DNA of 64,000 nucleotides from contig NW_022985191.1 of the NCBI RefSeq assembly GCF_010093535.1, positions 124,001 through 188,000 on the forward strand. The letters are read 5' to 3'. Below, piece after piece: positions 21,683 to 33,134 of the stretch. Position 1 is the stretch's first letter, and each line of letters opens with the position of its first letter. The notes beneath the pieces were generated by a model. It ran no database searches. It had not been told where the DNA came from and worked only from the letters and a program-made list of their open reading frames with translations. The translations under genes were made by a program, and so were the position numbers. This DNA is from Lindgomyces ingoldianus. Lineage: Eukaryota > Ascomycota > Dothideomycetes > Pleosporales > Lindgomycetaceae.

Positions 21683-23464
21683 AGTGGAGTGATATGGTAG
21701 AGGAATAAAAGACAGGTGAGACGCGGGGGCTGCAGTTATCAATCATGGATAAAAGCAAGCGGCAAGGTGAGTGTTGGCCTGATATGAATCGCTAATTACT
21801 GGTGTTAGTAGTCCTGAAAGACGCCCGTCAGCACGTCGTACGAGAACGGAATGGTTGGTGTTGTGAAGCCTACTTTTCACGTGCGGGTGCCCCAAATACC
21901 TGAACCACTGTCAGCGGCCGCACGCTAGCAACTCTAAAACAGCACTGAGTGCCGACGGAAGCGTTTCTGTGTGGTTGCGCAACCTCAGCAAACGATACCG
22001 TGTTGACAATTGGAAGGTGTCACTTTAGCATGAAGTTGAAGTAAAGTTCTGCGGCGTGGCTTCGGACGAAATTAGGAGACTTGTTTGCATAAATCTCCGC
22101 CAGAAAAAGGACTGAGAGGAGGGGTAGTGGGGCCGATTGGGTTGTCGGCCTCGAATGTCTACAGGAAGAGACGCCCATGAGAGAGGGCGTCACAGACGAC
22201 TGTTGTTTGCAGTGTCAAGAGACAACTGATAATTATGGGTGACAGCCACAGCGCCCCAGAGAAATTTCGTGGATGTCCCAGCGCCATGGCCACCATCTTC
22301 GAGGGCAGCCAATGATAAATTATCATTACTGCAGGAAATACTGTCGCGAAATTTGAATATTCCATTGGACGGCTGGCTTTTATATTTTATGAGGATTCTC
22401 GTGAAACACAGCACGCGGGTCTTTCCCAGTCAAGCTGGTGAATCGGAAACGACGCATTTCATGCAAGACGCAGGACATGCTTCCGTCTGTCCATCGAAAC
22501 GAGATGATCGTGTTCTAGTGGGAACAGGACGGCCGCCGTCGCGTCGACCCCTTTCTCCCGCATGCAACCTCACAAGGCTCGAACCGTTGGCCGCGGGAAG
22601 CCGAGGGCGATGGCATGAAGGCATTAGTATCACTGATTCCTCCCTCCTGGTGCGCGGGATCGCGGGATCCAGCGCGAGACCAACACGTCGCAGGGTTCGC
22701 CGTTCCAGAAGAATTGCGCCTTGTGATAGACGACAGCCGTTAGGTAACGTTGTCGATGGTGTGGCGGGTTTCAGGCATTATAAAAATGCTCCGTGACATC
22801 CCCGTTCCCATTGGCTTGCCGAGGGCTCTTCTGATGGCGCATCCCCCCCTGAGCTGCTGCTTCTCTTCCACCAGCCTCTGCTGGGACTCTGCTGAGCTGC
22901 TCGCTGACCGTCTGCCACGAATTGTTCTGTCGTTGCCGCCCGGGTTCTGGCTCCTCTTTGGCTCCTCTTTACTACTCCGACGTGTCATACCAGTCCTGGC
23001 GACGTCCGTGGGCTGGCCACCCTCTCTCTCTCTTTTTTGCATGGGTCGTCCGTCTCCGCAGCTTCTTCGTTTTGCAGTCTGAGACTAGGACGGTCGTTTG
23101 CTGGCCCTGCAGTAGCACAATCTCCCCCCGTCCAGTCGCGCTCGCGTCGTCCATTTGCCGCACTGCACCAGAGAGGCAATTTCTCTCCTCCCACATCCCG
23201 GCCATTCACCAGGCTGTTGGGTGAGGAAGCGTCTCTTCCTGACCAGGCCAACAAGTCCGACACAGCATCCCCCTTCAATCTCACCCTCCTCCACCATCTG
23301 AGCAATCTCGTCAATCTCGCTGCATTGAGAGGAGTGAGCACCGCGCAGCCCAAAACCACGCTCCAACACCGCACCTAGGCAGCCCTTCTCCTTTCCCGTC
23401 TGCTAAATTTATCCGCGCGCGACCGCCCATCCTCCTGATAACGTGACACTGCCGCCGGCTCAAG
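21683..23464. other. Long divergent intergenic region (P450 / septin)
   Basis: 1.8 kb holding the promoters of the P450 (minus) and the AspE-like septin (plus). The last 700 bases are rich in CT tracts (for example near 23020-23040), consistent with a long septin 5' leader. Several open frames here run over one another on both strands with no protein signature. Confidence 0.45.
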
Positions 23465-25371
23465 ATGACGAGTACAACTCCCACTCGCTCACCACATCCC
23501 TCGGCCCTCAAGAGTGCCTCTCCAGACGACACGGCATTGCCCCAGTATCCCCAGCCGCAGTCCAACGGCGACGCCCAGCAGGCTGCACCACGACGGTCGA
23601 GCTTCAATTTCTTGCGTCGGAAGAGTTCAGGAGAAAACCGCACAGGCGGCCATCGCAGTGCATCCGGCGGCAAGATGAGCAAGAAGCAGAAGGCTCTTGC
23701 CCAGGAAGAGGCCCTCCGTAAACAGAGGGAGGCTGCCATGCTGCCCAAGCAGCCACCTCGACTTCCCTCGCATTCACCTCTTCCCCAGATCGACAACTTT
23801 GGCGGCGAAGACAATCGTCCCGACTCCGTCGCTATCGTCTCCAACAAGTTCGTGGGAGCCGGACACAACTTCAGCAGACCATCAGCCGAGTACAGCATGG
23901 GACACAATGCGCGCGTCCCAGTGCCGCCCATCCCTGGTAGCTCCCCTCCCTACACTGACTTCGACCCGTACCCGCGCACCGAGAGCATGACCCACCGTGG
24001 TCGCTATAGCTATGCCAGTAGCGCTATCAGCTCTGTCAATAGCCCTCGCCGAGTGAGGAGAAGGAAGGACCCGACGCCCTTTAAGTGAGCAACCTCACAT
24101 GACTTGAAATTTCTAGGCTGACCAAATCCCCCCCCCGCAGCATCCTTGTCATTGGCACTAAGAACTCGGGCAAGTCATCGTTCATCGACTTCCTCCGCAC
24201 TGCTCTTGCCTTACCGGCCAAGAAGCGCCCGCACACCCCTTCCCCACCCACTACTGCACAGGATCCCGACTCTCCGTTCACGTCACAATACCTAGAGACA
24301 GAGGTTGACAATGAGAGGGTTGGTGTTACGCTGTGGGACTCCCAAGGCCTCGAGAAACACATCGTCGATTTCCAGTTGCCGGTTATTACAGCCTTCCTAG
24401 AGTCGAAGTTCGAGGATACCTTTACGGAAGAGCAGAAGGTGGTGCGCGCCCCTGGTGTCCGCGATACCCATATTCACGCTGTCTTTCTGATACTGGACCC
24501 CGCTCGTCTCGACTCTAATATCGCAGAGTCGCGCAAGAAGCCCGGCCAGAAGACTCTCGGTAACCAAATCTTCGGTGGGTTGGATGAAGACCTTGATTTG
24601 ACTGTGCTTCGCGAGCTTCAAGGCAAGACTACTGTCATCCCCGTTATTAGCAAGGCGGACACAATTACTTCAGCACACATGCGCCACCTTAAGAAAATGG
24701 TCTGGGACACTCTGAAGCGTGCGAAGCTGGACCCATTGGAGGCGCTTAACCTTTCCGACTCTGACGAAGAAGACGAGGATCGCTTTGACGAGCGAGATGA
24801 AGATGCGTATCTTCACTCGTCATCTGACAACGAGGGCAAGTCCGACGTCCTCAATAAACTGCTTGACCGCTCGTCGTCCGAGGCTGGCCGCTCTGACACA
24901 TCATCTACCTCGTCAGCTCCCCACTCCCCCCCAACTTCTCCACCCAGCGCATCGAAACGAAACCACGCCCGGAAGCCTTCCGCAATGTCTGCTTCAATTC
25001 AGAAGGAAGACTCAGAACTCCCCTATTTCCCTCTCAGCATCATCTCACCAGACCCGTACGAACCAGAGGTAATTGGCCGCACCTTCCCATGGGGATTTGC
25101 AGACCCGTATAATGCCGAGCATTGCGATTTCGTGAGACTTAGGGAGAGCGTGTTTAGTGAGTGGCGCTCTGAGCTTCGCGAGGCAAGCCGCGAGCAGTGG
25201 TACGAGGGCTGGAGGACAAACCGACTCGAGATAGGTAACGCAAAGCGAAGGCTTGCAACTTCCGACGGGCTGAAGAGTAAGGGACTTACTATCCCCAGCA
25301 CCAATGGTCGCGCAGCCAGCGCTGGAAATGGGGGCCCCCAGTATCGTCAAGTCCGGAGCACTGGATACTAG
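23465..25371 (+). CDS. aspE: Septin, AspE-type (group 5), 616 aa
   Basis: This is a GTP-binding cytoskeletal protein of the septin group found in filamentous fungi, expected at septa and the hyphal cortex. Exon 1 is 23465-24084 and exon 2 is 24141-25371, with a 56-nt intron joining PF to NILVIG. Residues 1-206 are a disordered basic Ser/Pro-rich tail. The GTPase domain has P-loop GTKNSGKSS (G212-S220), G3 motif DSQGLE (about 273) and G4 motif SKAD (about 377). The septin unique element is GRTFPWGFADPYN (about 519). Between G4 and that element lies a long acidic/Ser-rich insert (DSDEEDEDRFDERDEDAYLH and following, about 400-505) that ordinary septins lack. There is no C-terminal coiled coil. 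The symbol follows the Aspergillus name and is by family, not proven orthology. Confidence 0.8.
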
Positions 25372-26075
25372 TGTGGTCGACAAAGATGTCATTTTCGGGA
25401 ACGGTGGCATTATAAGCGGGTGGATCCTACACACCGAACATGATGCACTCGTTGGCTTGACAGATATTGCAAAGGGGGTTCTGCAGGATCAGCGCGTCCT
25501 TCGCTACTCCGCCCGCTTTATTCCGGTCGGCGCCTAAAACTGGATTTTCTATGGCGAGCATTTTAATGGGCGGACACGGCTGGATTACCATTGCTCGATG
25601 CGGCCGAAAAAGATTACTGGATAGTGTGTAGCTTACGAGGCATCTTGGGTTCAACATCTCCTCGTCTTTCTACCTGGGACGCAACCACTACTCTCCAGAC
25701 AGACTCATGTATTTCATTTGTTCTAGTACCCCATACCTGTCTCCTATGTCATTGAACAAGAAGCTCCCTTCTAAACCTTGTTCTCTTCGTCCCCCAATAC
25801 ATTTCCCCTTATGTACTTCTTCTCAATAGGTTTTGTTTTGTTTTATATGTTTCTTGAAGTGCGCATACCCCCCGTTTTTCTTTTCATGCATGCCTTTCCA
25901 TTGTGCCTGAATCCTCGGTTCGCTCTGCGGCCTTGCGAGCGGCGAACTTGGAGGTGGAATTCCGCCATCCAGAATGCTTAATGTGGATTGAATAAGTTGG
26001 AGCGGGAGTATTCTACATTTCATACGCTGAGCGTAGTTTCATGCTGGTCGATGAATGGATTGGTGGATTGTGTTT

Positions 26076-26108
26076 GGAGGAGGAGGAGGAGGTGGTGGTG
26101 GTGGTGGA
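26076..26108. repeat. Trinucleotide tract (GGA)n(GGT)n
   Basis: GGAGGAGGA units change directly into GGTGGTGGT units over about 33 bases in non-coding sequence. It is a simple microsatellite. Confidence 0.9.
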
Positions 26109-27307
26109 GAGACCTTCTTTGCTTGCCAGCCTTCGCAGAAGGTGACTTTTTGGCCCCTGACGTCCTACGTCTTTCATCTGTAGATATAGCTTGGCGCGAG
26201 GAGGCAGACTGAACTAACGGACGGACGGAATTGAAGAAAATAACTGAGCGTCTTGTTAATTCTCTCTCCACCTGCATGACCTCAATTGGCATTCGCAAAC
26301 TGTCCAGTGATCGGTTGAACCGTCTTACTATCACGATTCAACACTCATTCACACGACTCGGCAAGTAACTAAGTCCGAACAAGGTCTCTTACTTCTTATA
26401 CAAACAGAAAGAAAGTAATCGTCTTCAGTGAGCCTAAATTTTGCTTGCAGAGCCGCCAGTCATCATCTATAATTATTTTTCGCTATTTATCATGCATCGC
26501 ATTATGCATGCATTTTTCTGCGCTAGCTCTGAATCGGTACCGAACGAGGACGCGATATCACGTGGGACAAAGAGGACAAGGCTTCCTTACTGAGGACCCA
26601 GGATTCCGAGCACTCGCGAAATTGGCCTGTATCAGTTGCAATTTGGAAGTTATTAACGTAAGATTCGTAGGAAATTAAGTAAATGTTAAGGTAGACTGGG
26701 AAAGCCTAATATATGGGGCAAAATGGAAGTCTGCGCCTGCCTGTAAAGTTCACGTTTTGACTCTTGGGGGCGACGGGATTTGGTTGACGGATGGATAGTA
26801 ATATGCCTGGTTTCCGTTGTTACCCTAAGAAAGGAATTGGTTATGTGTGAGAGCAATACGTCGTTTTCGACACCTCGATTAGGAGCTATATGCGTCAATT
26901 TCACCCGTAGTATGTGCTGAATTGCGCGAGAGAAGTAACTTAGTCACTAAGAGGTAATTATTAGAGCCGACTAGATGGAGCTCAATACCATCATTACTAT
27001 ATCACACCTTCCCTCTAGACATTCGCCTGCTTATAAATACCACCATATGAGCCGTCTGCTTATTCAGTCATGCCAACAGCACACATATATGCTCATCTGC
27101 AATCCCAGTCGAAGCCACGAAAAAAGAGAGGAACTACGCCACTAGTGTATCCAGTAAGGGGTATATATGATCTTACAAGGAGAGACAGAAAAAATGCGGA
27201 TTGTCGAATCCTCCCACAAATATGGGAACGTACGCATGTACGCAGAAAACAAAATGCTAATCCTGGATTCTGGGGGTGTTTGGTTTGCCAAACAGACTTC
27301 CCCCTTC

Positions 27308-27332
27308 AAAAAAAAAAAAACAAACAAACAAA
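27308..27332. repeat. Poly-A run followed by (CAAA)n
   Basis: About 12 A residues run into three CAAA units, downstream of the RING-like gene on its 3' side. There is no flanking retroelement sequence or target-site duplication that I can see, so I call it low-complexity DNA. Confidence 0.8.
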
Positions 27333-27429
27333 CGCCACGCTATGCGATGGATATGCTGAACGTAAAAGAGGCAAGGAAATAAGATGTGCAATGCCGAACA
27401 GCAAAGCAAGCGACAAAGCAAGCAGTCTT

Positions 27430-29268
27430 TCAACGCATGACCAAAAGATAAAGGGCCAACGAACTGGACTCGTCAACCGGATCTTCAATATCCGCTAGGT
27501 TGGGCCATTCTTCGTGCGGCAGGTTCCCGCTCAGCGTCGTTCCATGCTGACTGTTCCAGTCTCGTCTCCATATCTCGAATCTTAGGTCCCATCTACTCAT
27601 AATCTTTCTTCTTCGGGACTCTATGAGGGATTCTAGACGAGTCAAGTTTTTCACATGATGCAATTCTTCCGCACCTTTTTCTCGCTCGTGATCTGCGTCT
27701 AGCTGCTGAAGCTCTGTTTGCTGCTTCTGTAGTTTCAATTTTGTGTTCTTCTCTTGTTTCGCCCGTAGTACATTAATGGCACTCTCATGTTTGCCGGGGA
27801 GCTTCTGTTGAATGAGATATTGACGAGCTAGCTTCTTGCGATCTTCTTCCGTCACAATATGTGCTGTATCCGGATTTGTGGGATTGGAACCAGAGCAATA
27901 AGCTTCCATATATTTCAAGGCAGTGGCAACATTTTGCGTTTCTTGGTCGTGGGATTTGCGGAGGTCGTGTTCAGCAACGATTTGAAACTCGTCTAGACGT
28001 TCGAGATCTAACACATGCTTGGCGAGGTCAGTAAGCTGAGATGAGAAGATAGCATGAAGGACCTGCCTGTTTCATCCTCTCCGATTTGGTCGTCTCAAGT
28101 TGGGAAGCAAGCCGCGTTAGTGTCCATTGGTGGTATGTTGATAATGCTTTTCGTTGGGTTGACTCGAACGCGGCAACACGCCGAAACTGTTCCTTTTGCT
28201 GGGCTCTCAGGCTTTTGAACGTCTCGTCCGCGAGGACTGAAGTGAGGAAGTCTTCGCCTTCCTGGGTTAGCTCCCTGTTGGGTGTACCTGGGGTAGTAAC
28301 GAAAGACCCTGTAGGGTGAGATTGGGTGCCCGGGGAATGAGGGAGATCAATAGATGACATGCCGTCCTCGCTGTAGCCAGAGTCTTGCTGTAAATCATAC
28401 ACTGCGACTGGGGATTGCAAATCATCCGCCATCACAATGTCCGTCTCTTCTTTGCTCAGCACTGTTTCAAGAATCGACCGAGGCAAAGCTTTTCCGCAGC
28501 AATTGGGTGCCATATGTTCCTTTCTATCTAGAGCTTCTTGGATGTGCACGCGAATTGCGTATTTGGAGAGACTGTGGCCGCAGTCTAGCTTGGGACTGAG
28601 TGGTTTGACGTGGTGGCCATGGCGCGACCGAGAAGGGCAAGTGCTGCCAAAAGTGATTAGTGAAAGGTTCCAATGGCTATGGAAACTAAACAATACCTGG
28701 AGTCTTTCCTGAACATGGAAAACAGACTAGACGTCCGCTTCGGCTTCCGGGCGGTAGCGAGCTTGGATAGCACTGGTAGACTAGAAGTTGTCGAGAGCAC
28801 CGAGGTTGCACCAGAGGCATTAGAAGAAGAATGGCGGTGGCCAATGCTAGGCCGAAAGCGATCCATAACAGCATCATAGTATTCCAAAGACAGTGAGGGC
28901 CGCGTGAATGGTGGAGGAGTGCGCACCGTGGGCGAAGGCTCCAGAGAGGGATTCTCTTTGGACGTCCGCGAAGGATGCGAGGTCATGGCAGTTGATTGTG
29001 ATTCCCGGGAGTGAATTGACATGGAACTTCGGTGCTCGCTTAGTGCTGTTAGGGTCGATATAGCGGTCGAGAGGTCCTGCGCTTCGGGGTTGAGAAGGCG
29101 ATACGGGTCTGCAATGCCGGACTCTTTGGCGGACATGGCGAGCTGCTCGTCGAGTGCATCCTCGTCCTCGTTGTCTGGCAAGCCCAGAACTTCTGCTCGG
29201 TATACAGCGTCTTCGAATATAGGGTCGGTGGTCAGGTCGAAGTAGTAGTCGCCTCCATTCCCTGCCAT
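27430..29268 (-). CDS. Fungal RING-like/coiled-coil protein, 578 aa
   Basis: A conserved-looking filamentous-fungal protein of unknown role. Three exons: 28697-29268, 28067-28643 and 27430-28017; phases agree. The first 190 residues are disordered and Ser-rich. After the first junction comes a Cys/His segment (STCPSRSRHGHHVK, LDCGHSLSK, APNCCGK, about 191-245) that looks like a degenerate RING/IBR zinc domain: CGH and a C-C pair are present, but some usual ligands are missing. The C-terminal third is charged and helical (QEKNTKLKLQKQQTELQQLD) and probably a coiled coil. The second intron (28018-28066) appears to use a GC donor (CAG/GCAGGT), because only that donor keeps the frame into HVLDLERLDEFQIVAEHDLR. 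A ubiquitin-ligase role is possible but not shown. Confidence 0.75.
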
Positions 29269-31202
29269 AGTTGCGCCAGAGCGCTCATGCGCCGGTTGAA
29301 AATGGTGATGTCAGGAGTGGAAGAGAAATGCCATTCGCGACTAGGGGGATATCGCTAGGCTTCGTTGCGGGCACCCATCACAGCGCGGGGGAGAGGAAGG
29401 AAGGACAGCGGCTCTGCGCAATTGCGGCCAGAGGGAGTGTTTAGTCGGGTGTGTCGGTGAGAGAGAAGGCTGGATGCAATGACAGCAGTTGATGCAGCGT
29501 TCCCCACATCCTCGTCGAGGGCCAGCCAACGAGCGCTGCGAGCCCAGCAATAACGGGCGGCTTCGGTGCGCTGGTGTGCCGCTGCGGAGTGTGCGGTCAT
29601 GGCCGGAATTCGCAACAGCCATTCACGGTTTCTCGCTTGAGCCGCGGTTGCAATCCTGACACTCCCAACCCTTGCCCGACTATCATGGCCAGCAGGGGGA
29701 ACGAACAAAACAATTTCACTGCAGCGCCTCACCGCCGCAAGCCTCTGCGGACTTCGAAGATAGACGGCTGTCGAACCCCTAGCCGCACAGGGATGCGACG
29801 AGGTCCCGCAAATCCTTCAGCGAAGGAACGGTCCCTCCCGTCAGGCAGTGCTCGTGATTCATACTACTATCAACAGTTAGTCTGCCTCTGCAGACGTTAA
29901 ACCTGGTCTCTGCACTTCGATAGCACGGCCCTGAAGCAATCTCGCTGCTTGGGTGAGCTGCCTCGATGAATCAGTCTTCTGGGGCCAGTCCACTCCTGAC
30001 ATGTCCCTATCTGCGGGGCCCCTTCGGTGAGCTGAAGGGACTTGTCTTGCTCAGAGGTAGTTGACGAGAACACAAGACGCTGGCAACTGGCAGTCCTCCT
30101 TGTCGGTGTTGTCAATAACTGGGGCGGGGGGAAATCGGAAATGAACATCAAGTCATCCTGCTGCTCCAGTCCGTCGGATGTCGTATCTATGGTAGACTAC
30201 TGGAGCAGATGCATGCACGCAGGTACCCTGATCCGAGCTTGACCTCACCACACATCATCGTCCGTGTTGAAAAAAGGGTTGATTATACATATCAGATTAG
30301 GCCTTCACCTATCCCGACAAGCGCAATTGAAGAGTCGAGTTTGATAGGACTCGAATTTGTCTGAAGCCTAGACACTCACGGCTCGGAAAAAGGGGATATC
30401 TGGCCATGAGATATCTCTAGAGCAAGGAAGTCACTGGATGTAGTGGCACTGCAGGGCTGGGATCGGCTCCTGGCAGCACTGTGCGAGGACTAAGACATGC
30501 AATATAAATATCCCCCGTACCATGTTGCTCTCTTACCCTTGTAGAGCCTAGTCTAGTTCAACATTATGTGCAAGAGGTAGTGCAGCCAGGCTTGGAATTA
30601 CCACCGGGCAGATCACTCAGCTGTCGAACCGGACCAGTTCTATTTCAAGAGATAGCAGAAATGTGACTGCTGGTTTAGCGCCTCAATTGTGAGATGTCGT
30701 GCCTTGACGCAATGCAGCCAAGTCCTGCAGGTTCTCAACTCGCTAATAACACACTGGCCTCAACCGTCTCCACACCCGTCTGTTCTTGCATGCTAGGCAC
30801 TTGTCTTCGCGGAGTCTGAGTCGAGTCCTCCACCACTTCAGGTCACACAGCCCTGGAACTCGGTCAATGATCGAACGAGTGCGGCTCTGGAATTCGTTAT
30901 CAGCGACGCCCGAGACCTTTACAAATGTCCTTAGCCAGCAGAGATGTGAAGCCAGATCGTCTATTAAAATGACTATTTGGCACGACCGTTGGTTCTTAGT
31001 GCTCTTGAACAATACATGCAGAAGAAAGGAGGTGGTAGTACATGGAAAAAGACTATGGTGTCGTATGCAATAGGTGACCTCCCGTCGGTAGGTCGCTCAG
31101 TAGTAAGGAAATCCAGGCCATGCTGGTGTCGACGGGCCCTCGTCTTTGTGAACGCCTTGGAAAATGCGGATGCTCATGATAAAATGACATGGATAGTGGG
31201 GT
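29269..31202. other. Intergenic, no supported gene
   Basis: 1.9 kb upstream of the RING-like gene and downstream of SED5. A small plus-strand frame begins with an ATG at about 29685 and reads about 65 codons (MASRGNEQNNFTAAPHRR at its start) if a 23-nt gap is ignored. It matches nothing I know and is not called. Confidence 0.35.
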
Positions 31203-32290
31203 CTATCCCGCAATGAGGACCCAGAGGAGGAAAACTGTTCAGATCAGTAAGGCATTTGCAAGGGGAAGAGCTGGGTACACTTACATATCATCAAAACGCC
31301 AAACATTTTAGCCACGAGCCACCTGTTTCCTTGGACCCGACTCCAATACTTCATCAATTCCCGCTGTGCGCCCTGCACGTTGTCCACCACATCTTCGGTG
31401 TTTGCGTCAATGCGCTGAATCTGCTCGCTCTGCTCCGAGACCATCTGCGCAAGTTGACCGAATATGCTCCCCAGTTCCGCTATTGTGCTCTCGATAGCCT
31501 CGATGGCCTGGCCTCTCTGTTGAATATAGACATTCTGCGGCTGGGCTTCCTCCATGAGCAAGAGCTGTGCGTCAGACTGTGGGCCACTTCGAGACAGTGC
31601 AGACGATCCTGACGGTTCCAGGGACAACATGTCTTGCTGCGCAGCGGTGGTGTTCTTGAAGCCTCCGGGTGATCTTCCTCGGGATGGGGTCTGGTATAGA
31701 GGGGAGTCGGTCCTGGCGGGGTCGAGGTTCGTTTGAGAGTGGGACGCGGCTGAGGACACAAAGTTCTCGGTTCGTGATCGCGATGCCTGGATATTCTTCG
31801 TCCGCACCTCTAAAACGTCCTTGAAGTTACCCGTCACATCCGCTAGCTTGCCCTGTAGCAGCATCACAACGTTATGACTGTGTTCCCCCTCCTGGTCACC
31901 GCCACCAGCTTTGGCATTGGGGTGTTGCTTTGTGGTCAGCGCCTGCAGTCCCTTGATCTGGCCATTCAATTGGGACAAGTCTTGCTTTATGATGAAAGTA
32001 AGCTCGGCGATCTCGACCGGCCGATCGTCGAAAAGGGTCTTGCGCTTCGCCAACTGTGCGAGTCGCTCGAGTTTCGCCATGGTGCCGGAGATGCCACGGC
32101 CAATCTCGGCAGCATTCCGCGCGAACTCAGAGCGTTGACGATGCACAGTGCTGCCGGCTGCCTCAGCCTTCTGTTGAGCAGAGAGGAGGGATTGGCGCTG
32201 GGCTCCGGTCTTGGAGTGCGCCTGCCGCTTCTGCGCTTGCGCCAAGATCGACCGGAACTCGTCGGTGCGGTCCTGTATAGATACAGCCAT
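31203..32290 (-). CDS. SED5: SED5/syntaxin-5, Golgi Qa-SNARE, 345 aa
   Basis: This is the target-membrane SNARE of the cis-Golgi, used in ER-to-Golgi and intra-Golgi vesicle fusion. Exon 1 is 31285-32290 and exon 2 is 31203-31234; the 50-nt intron splits the membrane anchor. The N-peptide IQDRTDEFRSIL is the classic Sly1-binding motif of Sed5. A three-helix Habc region follows (about 50-175), then a Ser-rich linker. The Qa-SNARE helix (about 250-312) includes the glutamine zero layer within MVSEQSEQIQRIDANTEDVV. The anchor MFGVLMIFFLLWVLIAG ends the protein. The tiny last exon (32 nt) is essential because it supplies the second half of the anchor. It shares an 844-bp divergent promoter with the large disordered protein gene. 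Confidence 0.95.
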
Positions 32291-33134
32291 AGTGTAGGAG
32301 TCGTCTAGAGCCGAAGACAGTGGTGTGCGTTGAGTCGGGGTGAAGGAGGTTCAGAGGGTGTGCGCGACGTTTCGCGGAAGCCGTGTTTAGGCTGACCTGG
32401 CAGGGCTAGAGTTTATACTTATCGGCGTGTGGTGAACATGAGCGATGGCTGCGATTATGCGCGAATGTTGATAGGCCTACAGGGACAGCGTGGTAATGAT
32501 GGCGACGACGGCGAACAATGGTGGTGCAGGTGGTGGCAGTTCTGAGGAGCCCTGGAGTCTTTCACGGGAGAGCGGTTGCCACGGACCACGTTCACCTTAG
32601 ACAGCCACAGGGCTGGCGTGGCGCGCCAACGAATTGCGGCCCCCAGCTCGAATCAAAAGAAATTGGCTCAACAGGTCGCACTTCCTCCACTTGCTTCCAA
32701 GGTTCTTCATAGAATTCGTGATATCTTGCATTTATCATTCCATCTATCTCGCGCGTGGCGGACGTGAGAGCCCTCAAGCATTAAAGACCGATACCGCGCA
32801 GGGGTTCAAGCCTGTCATCAGTCACTCCGCCCCCAGCATCACCACCACGTCGTTCGCCCTTCAGCAGCCTCGTTCTCGTCACCTCGGGCACCTCACCTCC
32901 ATTCCTGCTCCGTCACTGTACGCCATTTCGTTGTCGTAGGGCCTCCTCCTGCACGACATACCACCGATACCCTGCGAGCGCGCCTTTCCAACTGCTCGCT
33001 GCGGCCCTTTGTTGGCAGCCCCCTGGTTTATGCGATCCGACATCCGGCAGACCCAAGGGCGTCGCCCTGAGAACACCGCTCGCCAAGAGCTGTGTCCGTA
33101 GTGTCGCGTACGGGTACCCGAGCCGTGAGACGCA
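32291..33134. promoter_or_regulatory. Divergent promoter (SED5 / 1339-aa protein)
   Basis: 844 bp between two opposite start codons. No open frame in it looks coding. CT-rich stretches lie on the plus strand toward the right-hand gene. Confidence 0.45.

Larger units (their letters stand above)
25372..27429. other. Intergenic between convergent genes, 2 kb
   Basis: No gene is supported. It contains a GGA/GGT trinucleotide tract and an A-run followed by CAAA repeats, both listed separately. Stops are frequent in all frames. Confidence 0.45.

Noticed and set aside
23311..23931. 206-codon minus-strand frame opposite the septin first exon
   Set aside because: It is antisense to a conserved gene, has no protein signature and reflects the GC-rich codon pattern of the plus strand.
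27300..27340. Poly-A tail of a retroposed element
   Set aside because: No target-site duplication, reverse-transcriptase relic or SINE-like sequence is visible next to the A-run.
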